Origin: JBFIHF01 sp964411125
GTDB taxonomy: Bacteria > Myxococcota_A > Bradymonadia > Bradymonadales > Bradymonadaceae
DNA: 64,000 nt
Direction of reading: 5' to 3'
NCBI GenBank assembly: GCA_964411125.1
Contig: CAYPJU010000013.1
Span: forward strand, 31,654 to 95,653
Shown: positions 17,422 through 24,282 of the stretch, piece by piece
Position numbering within the stretch: the stretch's first letter is position 1
How the letters are laid out: every line of letters begins with the position of its first letter
Translations under genes and position numbers: made by a program
The notes under the pieces: model-generated
Databases searched by the model: none
Seen by the model: only the letters and a program-made list of their open reading frames with translations
What the model was told of the DNA's origin: nothing

Positions 17422-19108
17422 CGACGCCGTACTCGGCGTAGGCGGTCACGCCGCTCACGAAGGCGGAGTTCAGTTCCCGGCGGCTCATGATCGCGAGCTG
17501 CACCGCGGAGTCGACCTCCTCGTTCGAGTCGGCCAGTTCCCGAAAATCTTCCGACGGCAGTCGCAGAATGGTCGTGTCGCGCACCGCTCGAACGTCGGCC
17601 AGGTACGGCTCGTCGTTGAGGCAAGATGCCAGACCGAAGAACTCGCCTTCCCGCAGCGTCAGCAACTCCTTTCGCTCCGAGCCGATCTGTCGCTCGACCA
17701 CGACCTCTCCGTTCACGATGAGATGGAGGTGGCGGCACGCGTCCCCTTCGTGGATGAACGCCTCGTCGGCGACGACCTCCTGAAGCTCGAACTTTCGCGC
17801 GATCGCCTCGCGCCCCTCGGCGCCCAGCGGGCGGAAGATCGCGCTCCCCGCGAGGAGGTTATTGAGCATCCTCTGGTAATAGAAGTCCCAGAGAGCATCC
17901 CACACCTCGGGATGCCGATCCCCTAGCTCCGTCACGACGTTCTCGTGGATCGCGAGGAGCTCGCAGTCCGACAGCGCGAGCACGCTCGCAGCGCCGCTCC
18001 GTCCGGTCAGCAGCCGAAACTCCCCGAAAAACTCGCCCTCCTGCATACGGGCGAGCTCGACCGTCGCATCGTCGAACTCGCGGGTCACCACGATCTCGCC
18101 GCGGACGATGATGTAGAGGGTTCTGGAATCGTGTCCCGGGCTCAGGATGACCTGTCCGGCTGGAACCTTCTGAAGGTCCATGAGGGGCAGAAGCCCGGCG
18201 AAAGCCTCGGCCGGGAGCTCGCTCAACAACGGTATCTTCGGCAGACTCTCTCGGTTCACTCGAAAGACGGCGGGGATCGACTCGCTTATCTCGCTCGCCG
18301 TGAACTCTCCGACCTCGCCCTCGAAATTCTCGAGAAACTCGAACTCCACGTCGGAATCGCTCAGCTCGAGACTCTCCATGTCGAAGACGTTGACCTCGAA
18401 CTCTTCGACGTCGTCACCTTCCAGCAAGACTTTGATCTTGTTCGGGTCGAGCGGGCGCACCGGGCGGGTCGTCGTGTCGAGAAGCTCGCCTTCGTCGACG
18501 TCGGAGTATTCGTCGAGGACGTGCAAATCTTCGCGCGGCAGGGGGGACGTCGTGGAGTCGTCGTTGTCGGCGTCGAGGTCGAGCGGGCTCGTCTCCTCTG
18601 CGGCGAGCGAATCGAGCGTCTCCGGCTCGACTTCGTCGATGTCGCCATCCGGGACGACCCGTCTCTTCGTGGCCTCCCCCGGCTTCAGCTTGTCGAGGGT
18701 GATGGGGGTCTGATCGTCGAGTGGCGCCCCACCCTTCGACGTGATCGCCGAGCTCGGCATCGCACGAGCCGGGGTCTGGCGCGCGACCATCGGGTCGAGG
18801 GGTCTCGCTACGCGCAACGACTCCCCGGTGGCATCGGGAACTTGCGCGAACAGCCGTGCGAGGAAGAACTGAACCTCGCTGTGGTTCGGCTCCAGCTCGA
18901 GCACTGCCTTGCATGCAGCGATCGCCTCCAGAGGTAAGCCCTCTGCGGCGAGGAGCTTCGACGCGGTCACGTACTCGGCGACGGCGTGCGAATCTCTCCC
19001 CATCTGCCGAAAGATGGCAGCCAGGCGCAGACGCGCCTCGAGGTTCTCGGGCTCGTCTTTGAGGACCCGCTGGTAGTACGCCAGATATTTGCGCAGCTTT
19101 TCGGACAT
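17408..19108 (-). CDS. TPR protein with two cyclic-nucleotide-binding-type domains
   Basis: The 566-residue protein has an N-terminal TPR-like region (about residues 3-90), an acidic low-complexity middle (about 120-290), and two cyclic-nucleotide-binding-type beta barrels (about 300-410 and 430-545). The first has a recognisable phosphate-binding cassette, GEFFGEFRLLTGRSGAAS, with Gly in the position where canonical cassettes carry the phosphate-contacting Arg; the second has GEFFGLASCLNDEPYLADV, which also departs from consensus. Nucleotide binding is therefore uncertain. No DNA-binding helix-turn-helix follows, so this is not a CRP-type regulator. It converges on and overlaps the methyltransferase gene by 14 bp. 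The likely role is a signalling scaffold. Confidence 0.82.
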   Translation of the reverse strand: MSEKLRKYLAYYQRVLKDEPENLEARLRLAAIFRQMGRDSHAVAEYVTASKLLAAEGLPLEAIAACKAVLELEPNHSEVQFFLARLFAQVPDATGESLRVARPLDPMVARQTPARAMPSSAITSKGGAPLDDQTPITLDKLKPGEATKRRVVPDGDIDEVEPETLDSLAAEETSPLDLDADNDDSTTSPLPREDLHVLDEYSDVDEGELLDTTTRPVRPLDPNKIKVLLEGDDVEEFEVNVFDMESLELSDSDVEFEFLENFEGEVGEFTASEISESIPAVFRVNRESLPKIPLLSELPAEAFAGLLPLMDLQKVPAGQVILSPGHDSRTLYIIVRGEIVVTREFDDATVELARMQEGEFFGEFRLLTGRSGAASVLALSDCELLAIHENVVTELGDRHPEVWDALWDFYYQRMLNNLLAGSAIFRPLGAEGREAIARKFELQEVVADEAFIHEGDACRHLHLIVNGEVVVERQIGSERKELLTLREGEFFGLASCLNDEPYLADVRAVRDTTILRLPSEDFRELADSNEEVDSAVQLAIMSRRELNSAFVSGVTAYAEYGVAKVE

Positions 19109-19133
19109 CGTCCCGCTTTGAAAACAGCGCTGA

Positions 19134-19162
19134 AGTGTGCGAGGCGAGGGCAAAGTTGTCAA
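19134..19162 (-). promoter_or_regulatory. Candidate promoter of the TPR/cNMP gene
   Basis: On the minus strand a perfect TTGACA (19157-19162) lies 17 bp from CACACT (19134-19139), a weak -10. Initiation would be near 19127, 19 nt before the ATG at 19108. Confidence 0.35.
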
Positions 19163-19168
19163 ACGAGG

Positions 19169-19197
19169 TTGTGCCTCCCCCCCATTTCGTGTATTGC
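19169..19197 (+). promoter_or_regulatory. Candidate promoter of rplC
   Basis: TTGTGC (19169-19174), 17 bp, TATTGC (19192-19197). The same -10 hexamer and spacing occur before ridA. It implies a leader of about 88 nt, long enough for regulation, although no known ribosomal leader fold was recognised. Confidence 0.3.
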
Positions 19198-19291
19198 TCC
19201 GCGTCCAATTGGCTTCACCCCCGGGCAACCACGCTCCGCTGCATTAGGGCACGAGCGTTCGCGATGACGAGGGGGCGACATGGAGGCACAG

Positions 19292-19969
19292 ATGAAAGGA
19301 TTGATCGGAAAGAAAGTCGGCATGACTCAGATCTTCGGCGAAGACGGCAACCGGACCCCGGTGACCGTGATCGAGGTCGGAGGCAACGTCGTCATCCAGA
19401 AGAAGAGCGAGACCGGTAAAGACGGTTACGCCGCCGTGAAACTCGGCTACGGCGACGCTCACAAGCACGAAAAGGACGGCGAAGAGCCGCGTTGGCGACT
19501 CAGCAAGCCCCGCGTCGGTGTGTTCGCGAAGGCGGGCATCGACACGCCGAAGCGCCACGTTCGCGAAGTGCGTGTCACCGAGAGCGAGCTCGACGGCTAC
19601 GAGGTCGGTCAAACGGTCGGTGCGGACATCTTCAAGGCGGGTGACTGGGTCGATGTCGTCGGTACCAGCAAGGGTCGCGGCTACACCGGCGTCATGAAGC
19701 GTCACAACTTCGCAGGCGGCAAGGCGAGCCACGGTGTGCACGAATACTTCCGCCACGGCGGCTCGATCGGCGCCTCGGCGTACCCCGCCCGCGTCTTCCC
19801 CGGAAAGAAGATGCCCGGTCAGTACGGCAACACCCGCGTGACGGTTCAGAACCTCCGCGTCGTCGCCGTGCGCCCCGAAGATGGAGCGATCCTCGTCAAG
19901 GGTGCCGTCCCCGGCCCCAACGGCGGCATCGTGATGCTCAAGTCGGCGATCAAGAAGATCCACAACTGA
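19292..19969 (+). CDS. rplC: 50S ribosomal protein L3
   Basis: L3 is a primary binder of 23S rRNA near the peptidyl-transferase centre. From the preferred start the product is 225 residues, MKGLIGKKVGMTQIF..., with the conserved GTSKGRGYTGVMKRHNF, SHGVHEYFRHGGSIG and GKKMPGQYGNTRVTVQ signatures. An in-frame ATG at 19280 (MEAQMKG...) also has a purine-rich site, but the ATG at 19292 has GGAGG 5 nt upstream and gives the family's usual N-terminus. The odd feature is context: the gene stands alone, with a strong terminator directly after it, and no rpsJ, rplD or rplW beside it. Confidence 0.97.
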   Translation: MKGLIGKKVGMTQIFGEDGNRTPVTVIEVGGNVVIQKKSETGKDGYAAVKLGYGDAHKHEKDGEEPRWRLSKPRVGVFAKAGIDTPKRHVREVRVTESELDGYEVGQTVGADIFKAGDWVDVVGTSKGRGYTGVMKRHNFAGGKASHGVHEYFRHGGSIGASAYPARVFPGKKMPGQYGNTRVTVQNLRVVAVRPEDGAILVKGAVPGPNGGIVMLKSAIKKIHN

Positions 19970-19995
19970 CTCGATGCACATCGCAAGAACGAAAG

Positions 19996-20026
19996 AACGG
20001 CGAGCCTCGGCTCGCCGTTTTCTTTT
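19996..20026 (+). terminator. Intrinsic terminator after rplC
   Basis: A perfect 10-bp stem, AACGGCGAGC (19996-20005) with GCTCGCCGTT (20010-20019), encloses the loop CTCG and is followed by TTCTTTT. It closes rplC as a single-gene transcript and may also serve the convergent bamB transcript. Confidence 0.9.
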
Positions 20027-20055
20027 GTCGTGGACCTGTGTGGGAGCGCTCGCTC

Positions 20056-21213
20056 TCAGTACGCCAGGCCGAGCCCCATCAACAAACCATGGTTGGTGAG
20101 CGCGTAGACGCGGCTCGACCCCTTCTCAGGCGGAGCGAAGAAGCCAGTCGTACCGCGCCATTTCGTGAAGACGTGGCCCGTCTGGCCATCCAGGACATAG
20201 ACCGGTCCGTCGGTCGTGAAGATCAGGACGTAGTTCCCGAAGGCGACGACGCCGCCCGGCAGCGCTCCCTTCAGGCGGAACCGCCACTTCGGCTCACCCT
20301 CTTGCAGATCGTAGGCGGTGACGTACCCGACGGCCGACGCGACATAGGCCGTGTCCGTTCCGTAAGCGACATCCGCGGCGCTCTCGACATCCTGCCGCCA
20401 GACGATCTCCCCGGAGGCGCGATCGAGGGCGAAGAGTCCGCCCGCGTAGGAGAGCGCGAAGAGCCTGCGCCCGCGAAGTTCCACCGCTCCGTCGACGTCG
20501 ACGAACGCGTCGAGCCCACCGCTCAGGTCCGCTTCCCAGACCTTCGTTCCCGCGTCGATGTCGAGCGCCAGTAGCTTTCCGTCGGAAAAACCGCAGTAGA
20601 CGACATCGACGTCGACGACCGGCTGGCAGCTACCCTTGATGGTGAAAAACTCGGGCACGTCGCGCGAATGACTCCAGATGGGCTCCCCGGTGCTGGCATC
20701 GAACGCCCAGAGGACGTCGTTGGCGTCGCTGTAGAAGAGGCGCCCGCGGTCGTACGCGCCGCGCGTCTCCACCGAAGTGCTCATCCGCTGCTGCCATTCG
20801 ACCTCGCCGGTCTGCAGGTTCAACGCTCGCAGGTTGCCTTCCAGGTCCGCGACATACGCCTGCGTGTCGCCGACGACCGGGCCGGCGTGGACGCTCGCCT
20901 CGTGCAGCCGGGTTCGCCAGAGGACTGCACCGTTGGCGGCCTGCAGCTTCGCAACTTCACCCTGCTGGGTCGCCACCACGACCTCGTCGGTCGCACCGAC
21001 GTGCGAGGGAGTGGCGAACTCCTTGGGCTCGACGTCGAGGTAGCGCCAGCTCGACATCTGCTGGTTCCACAGAAAGGCCAGATGCGGCGTCGGCGCGGAG
21101 GCGATGGTGTCGAAGGTCGCACCTCCCACGGCCTTCGGACCGGGGGTGCAACCGCAGAGGACCGCCGAAGCGGTCGCGACACCGAGCCAGTTTTTCAGAT
21201 CGGTCGTCGTCAC
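20056..21213 (-). CDS. bamB: Outer-membrane assembly lipoprotein BamB-like (PQQ beta-propeller)
   Basis: BamB is the beta-propeller lipoprotein of the BAM complex that inserts beta-barrels into the outer membrane. This 385-residue product has a lipoprotein signal with LCGC (about residues 19-22), then PQQ-like blades in series, recognisable from repeats such as LQTGEVEWQQRMS, STGEPIWSHSR, DAGTKVWEADLSGG and ASGEIVWRQDV. The GTG at 21213 overlaps the stop of the upstream gene as GTGA; an in-frame extension upstream would run inside that gene and lacks the signal peptide. The order yfgM-bamB is the one found in E. coli, which strengthens the call over a generic PQQ-repeat lipoprotein. Confidence 0.85.
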   Translation of the reverse strand: MTTTDLKNWLGVATASAVLCGCTPGPKAVGGATFDTIASAPTPHLAFLWNQQMSSWRYLDVEPKEFATPSHVGATDEVVVATQQGEVAKLQAANGAVLWRTRLHEASVHAGPVVGDTQAYVADLEGNLRALNLQTGEVEWQQRMSTSVETRGAYDRGRLFYSDANDVLWAFDASTGEPIWSHSRDVPEFFTIKGSCQPVVDVDVVYCGFSDGKLLALDIDAGTKVWEADLSGGLDAFVDVDGAVELRGRRLFALSYAGGLFALDRASGEIVWRQDVESAADVAYGTDTAYVASAVGYVTAYDLQEGEPKWRFRLKGALPGGVVAFGNYVLIFTTDGPVYVLDGQTGHVFTKWRGTTGFFAPPEKGSSRVYALTNHGLLMGLGLAY

Positions 21214-22028
21214 ATCGTGGCCAGACGTCGTTCGATGTCGGCCTTGCTCGGGTGGTTCGGATCCTCCTCGAGGATCGAGTGGTAGAGCTTTCGTGCGTCT
21301 TCGCCACGGCCAGCACGCTCGAGGATGCGAGCCTTCTGGTAGTCGACGGCCGACGCGTAGCTGTCGTCGAGCTTCGAGAGCTCGTCGAGCGTCTCGAGCG
21401 CCTCGTCCCACTTCTCCGCGCTGGCGTAGACACCGGCGAGTCCCTGGAGCACCGGGACCTTCATGGAGTCGTCGTTGCTCGTGGCGCGGTAGGACTCGTA
21501 AAGCTGAATCGCCTCTTCGGTCTTGCCGAGTTGGGCGGCAGCCGAAGCTTTCATCAGCGTCGCAGCCTGAGCAATCTCACCCTGTGGGTGCTTCGACAGC
21601 GTTTCGTTCGCTCCCGCGTAGACCGCTTCCCAGCGCGCCTGATTGGTCTCGAACGTCTTCTCGGGGGCTTCGATGTCCGGGTTGCTCTTCAACGACTCGA
21701 GCTCGGGCGAACCCTCGATCATCGTAGAGTAGTCTTCGAGCGCTGGTGTGAGCGTGCTCGACGCCTCTTCGTTTTGCGATTCGAGGACCTGCAGGCCGAA
21801 GTAGCCACCGACGATGGCGAGGAACACGACACCGACGATCCCGAGGACGAGATAGCGGTTCTCCTCGACCCACGACGCGGTCTCCCACGATGCCTTGAGG
21901 ATGGGGTCGGCGTCCTCGCCCAGCCTCGACGGCGCCCCGACCGGAGCACCGCTCTCGTCGAGGAGTTCCGGGGCTTCGCTCGGGTCGTTGCCGCTCGAGG
22001 AGTCTTTCTTTTTAATCTTGATGGCCAT
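21210..22028 (-). CDS. yfgM: YfgM-like membrane-anchored TPR protein
   Basis: The 272-residue product has a basic, then acidic cytoplasmic N-terminus, one transmembrane helix (about residues 64-84, LVLGIVGVVFLAIVGGYFG) and a periplasmic TPR domain (about 90-270) of the TPR_21 type. In E. coli, YfgM binds the SecYEG translocon and helps periplasmic folding; its gene precedes bamB, as here. The repeats end in a clear TPR-like YHSILEEDPNHPSKADIERR. The ATG is preceded by a moderately purine-rich stretch. The stop codon overlaps the bamB start, so the two are probably coupled. Confidence 0.82.
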   Translation of the reverse strand: MAIKIKKKDSSSGNDPSEAPELLDESGAPVGAPSRLGEDADPILKASWETASWVEENRYLVLGIVGVVFLAIVGGYFGLQVLESQNEEASSTLTPALEDYSTMIEGSPELESLKSNPDIEAPEKTFETNQARWEAVYAGANETLSKHPQGEIAQAATLMKASAAAQLGKTEEAIQLYESYRATSNDDSMKVPVLQGLAGVYASAEKWDEALETLDELSKLDDSYASAVDYQKARILERAGRGEDARKLYHSILEEDPNHPSKADIERRLATM

Positions 22029-22083
22029 CCGCAGCGTCCCTACCCTGCGTGAAATTTCAAAACATCCGAATGTGCGGCCGGAC

Positions 22084-22089
22084 TATAGT
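22084..22089 (+). promoter_or_regulatory. Candidate -10 hexamer, possible leaderless gene
   Basis: TATAGT ends 6 nt before the ATG at 22096, so transcription would start on the A of the start codon. No good -35 and no ribosome site are visible. Confidence 0.35.
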
Positions 22090-22095
22090 GGTGCC

Positions 22096-22650
22096 ATGGT
22101 GCAGTGTCAACCAAGCCTGAAAAGCCTTTCGGCCGCTTGTTTCGCGGGGTTCGCCGTGCTCCTCGCGGCAGTGCCGGCGCGCGCCGAGGTATGGCTCTGG
22201 GCAGGCCCGACCATCGCCAATCTCACCACGGTGCGGGCGGGAGGACAGCTCGGACCGGGCGCGCAACTCGGGGTCGGCGTCGAACTGTCGGAGTCGTTCG
22301 CCGTCGTGGTCGATGCCGCCGCCAGCCACCACCCCGCCGCGCCCGAGTCCGAACTTCCTGCCGACCGAGTGCTCGCGACCTCGCTCGGCCTTCGGTACGA
22401 CTTCGACGTCTTCACTTACGTCCCGTACGGCGGTATCGCTGGCGCATTTTACCTCGACGTCCCGGCAGTGACCGACGCGATTCCCGCGACGAACGCCGGC
22501 GGAAAGGCGTTCCTCGGCGTCGACTGGCGCTGGCATCGCAACTGGTCCGTCGGCGCGCACGCCGAGCTTCACCTCCTCCTCACGGACCTGAACCGTTTCC
22601 CCGTCTACAACTTCTTCGGCCTCAATCTCGCCTACCACATCCGGCTATGA
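22096..22650 (+). CDS. Small outer-membrane beta-barrel-like protein
   Basis: The 184-residue product has a signal peptide (about residues 1-32, cleaved after VPARA) and a mature part of alternating hydrophobic and polar residues that fits an eight-stranded barrel: AEVWLWAGPTIANL, LGVGVELSESFAVVVDAAAS, VLATSLGLRYDFDV, AFLGVDWRWHRNWSVGAHAE and FFGLNLAYHIRL. The terminal aromatic-rich strand suits recognition by the BAM complex, whose BamB-like component is encoded on the opposite strand next door. It resembles the OmpA N-terminal or opacity-protein fold class, but no close family is recognised. The ATG at 22096 lacks a ribosome site. Confidence 0.7.
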   Translation: MVQCQPSLKSLSAACFAGFAVLLAAVPARAEVWLWAGPTIANLTTVRAGGQLGPGAQLGVGVELSESFAVVVDAAASHHPAAPESELPADRVLATSLGLRYDFDVFTYVPYGGIAGAFYLDVPAVTDAIPATNAGGKAFLGVDWRWHRNWSVGAHAELHLLLTDLNRFPVYNFFGLNLAYHIRL

Positions 22651-22658
22651 GCCTCGCC

Positions 22659-22684
22659 CCACCCGCTACGTAGCGACGGGGTGG
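22659..22684. repeat. 12-bp perfect palindrome with outer arms
   Basis: CGCTACGTAGCG (22664-22675) is a perfect palindrome; CCACC (22659-22663) and GGTGG (22680-22684) pair outside it. It starts 9 bp after the barrel-like gene. There is no T-run, so it is either a non-canonical terminator hairpin or a protein-binding site. Confidence 0.5.
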
Positions 22685-22780
22685 AGTGACGCTGCACCAC
22701 CTCCTGTGGAAAACTTGCCACGACACGACATCCGTGTCATACCTCCCACGAACGGGCACGGGCCAACTCTCCGGTAAGGC

Positions 22781-22803
22781 GTGGAATATCAAGGAAATTC
22801 CAC
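22781..22803. repeat. Inverted repeat with IHF-like core upstream of a sigma-54 promoter
   Basis: GTGGAAT (22781-22787) and ATTCCAC (22797-22803) are perfect arms around a 9-bp spacer. TATCAA plus nearby ATT resembles an IHF site but misses the consensus spacing by one base. It lies 40-62 bp upstream of the predicted start of the sigma-54 transcript. Confidence 0.5.
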
Positions 22804-22816
22804 TCTACGGAGCACC

Positions 22817-22832
22817 TGGCACGTCTCCTGCT
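22817..22832 (+). promoter_or_regulatory. Sigma-54 (-24/-12) promoter
   Basis: TGGCACGTCTCCTGCT matches the consensus TGGCACGNNNNTTGCW at every defined position except the first T of TTGC (C here). GG and GC are separated by the required 10 bp. Initiation near 22843 leaves a leader of about 90 nt before the lipoprotein ATG at 22934. Confidence 0.7.
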
Positions 22833-22933
22833 TTGTTGCTCGGTGCCGGATTAGGCCCGAGGTCGCGAGAAGGACCTCCGCGAACTTTTGAACTCGGCGT
22901 CACCGAAGACGCCAACACGACTAGGAGAAGTAG

Positions 22934-23497
22934 ATGCGTAAACTGATCATGACTGCTGCTGCCGTCGCCCTCGTGGGCGCCGTCGGATGTGGAAACAACA
23001 ACGGTGACAACAACGGAACGAACAACGGCACCGCCGGTTCCAACAACGGCACCGCCGGTTCCAACAACGGCACCGCCGGCTCCAACAACGGGACCGCCGG
23101 TTCCAACAACGGCACGACCGCCGGTTCCAACAACGGCACGACCGCCGGAACCAACAACGGCACGACCGCCGGAACCAACAACGGCACGACTGCCGGGACG
23201 AACAACGGCACCACCAATGCCGGTCCGAGCGACAACTGCGCGAAGTACTGCGAGCTCGTCCTCGCCAACTGCACCGGCGCCGACGAGATCTACGCCGACG
23301 AGGCCACCTGCCTCACCGCTTGCGAAGGCTTCGACGACAACGGCACCGATTGTGCGACCGATCCGTCGACCTGCTCCGCCGAGACCACCGGCGTGCAGTG
23401 CCGCGTCTACCACGCAAGCGTCGCCGGGACCGACGCGACGACGCCCCCGGTCCACTGCCCGCACGCCGCAATCGACGGCGGCGGCGTCTGCAACTGA
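22934..23497 (+). CDS. NNGT-repeat, cysteine-rich lipoprotein
   Basis: The 187-residue product has a lipoprotein signal with VGAVGC (about residues 14-19). The mature chain opens with an Asn-Gly-Thr tandem repeat (about 20-94) that probably forms a flexible tether. The C-terminal domain (about 97-187) has ten cysteines, starting with NCAKYCELVLANC, which would make up to five disulfides. The organisation, lipid anchor, spacer and disulfide-rich domain, suits a surface-displayed protein; the Asn-Gly-rich spacer type is typical of Bradymonadales lipoproteins. AGGAG lies before the ATG. It has a near-consensus sigma-54 promoter and its own terminator. The function is unknown. Confidence 0.85.
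   Translation: MRKLIMTAAAVALVGAVGCGNNNGDNNGTNNGTAGSNNGTAGSNNGTAGSNNGTAGSNNGTTAGSNNGTTAGTNNGTTAGTNNGTTAGTNNGTTNAGPSDNCAKYCELVLANCTGADEIYADEATCLTACEGFDDNGTDCATDPSTCSAETTGVQCRVYHASVAGTDATTPPVHCPHAAIDGGGVCN
22994..23215 (+). repeat. In-frame tandem repeat coding for NNGTAGS / NNGTTAGT units
   Basis: After an irregular start there are four 21-bp units (23021-23104, NNGTAGS each), then four 24-bp units (23105-23200, NNGTTAGS once and NNGTTAGT three times) and a partial unit. Neighbouring units are nearly identical in DNA, so slippage or recent expansion is likely. It is coding, not CRISPR. Confidence 0.9.
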
Positions 23498-23525
23498 CGC
23501 TTCTCTCCCCACGGGGGGAATGCGA

Positions 23526-23557
23526 CGGGCGGGCCTCCGGGCTCGCCCGTTTTTTTT
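23526..23557 (+). terminator. Intrinsic terminator after the NNGT lipoprotein
   Basis: CGGGCGGGCC (23526-23535), loop TCCG, GGCTCGCCCG (23540-23549), a 10-bp stem with one G-T pair, followed by eight T (23550-23557). Confidence 0.92.
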
Positions 23558-23621
23558 GCCCGCATCTTCCCCTTTTCGCCGTCGAACGTCGTAGTCTCTG
23601 GTTGGCAGGCGCCCCAGTGCG

Positions 23622-24266
23622 ATGCTAAGTCTCACCGTCATGATCGACCTGCGAACGTTCACGTACATCGACATCCTCCAGCCCAAGCTGGCGGGCTTCC
23701 TTCAGACCGTGTGCCAGGGCTACCAGCCGCTGGAGGATCAGGCGGTCCTCTACGTCGAGGTCGCACCCGGCATCTCCATCAACCAGGTCACCGACGTCTG
23801 CCTCAAGCGGACCGACGTCCAGCCCGGGATGCAGATCGTCGAACGTGCGTTCGGCGTCCTCGAAGTGCATCACTTCGACCAGGGACAGATCCGCGAGGCG
23901 GGACAGGCGATCCTCGATTACTACGGCATCAAAGAGGAGGACCGACTCGCTCCCGTCATCAAGACCAACCAGGTCATCACGGGAATCGCCGGTCATCAGT
24001 CGATGCTCATCAACCGCATGCGCCATGGCGACCTCATCGCCGAGGGCGAGACGCTCTACGTGATGGAGTGTCATCCGGCGGGATACGCGATGATCGCGGC
24101 GAACGAAGCCGAGAAGGCGAGCCCGATCACGCTCCTCGAGATGCGCGCGGTCGGCGCCTACGGTCGCCTCTACCTCGGCGGCTACGAAGAGGAGATCGCC
24201 GAAGCACAGCGTGCGGTCACCGAAGCCCTCAGCTCGATCAGCGGTAGGAAGAACGAAGGTCGCTGA
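23622..24266 (+). CDS. Orphan bacterial-microcompartment (BMC) domain protein, tandem-type
   Basis: The 214-residue product looks like two BMC-fold halves, as in BMC-T trimeric shell proteins. The second half (about residues 145-205) is the clearer: GYAMIAANEAEKASPITLLE then RAVGAYGRLYLGGYEEEIAEA, which match the helix 1, strand and edge elements of BMC domains. The first half (about 12-110) is diverged, with KLAGFLQTVCQGY and a GVLEVHHFDQGQIREAGQAI segment. No enzyme, pentamer or other shell gene lies nearby. The ATG at 23622 was taken; the ATG at 23640 (MIDLRTFTYID) is equally possible as neither has a clear ribosome site. Known family members assemble into hexagonal sheets; the role here is unknown. 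Confidence 0.75.
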   Translation: MLSLTVMIDLRTFTYIDILQPKLAGFLQTVCQGYQPLEDQAVLYVEVAPGISINQVTDVCLKRTDVQPGMQIVERAFGVLEVHHFDQGQIREAGQAILDYYGIKEEDRLAPVIKTNQVITGIAGHQSMLINRMRHGDLIAEGETLYVMECHPAGYAMIAANEAEKASPITLLEMRAVGAYGRLYLGGYEEEIAEAQRAVTEALSSISGRKNEGR

Positions 24267-24282
24267 GCGCCGCCCTACCCCG

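Noticed and set aside
19292..20026. Remnant of an S10 operon around rplC
   Set aside because: No rpsJ, rplD, rplW or other ribosomal protein reading frame is present on either side; a terminator follows immediately.
22994..23215. Regular short repeats, considered as a CRISPR array
   Set aside because: Units are 21-24 bp with no spacers, are in frame, and code for NNGT-type peptides in a lipoprotein.
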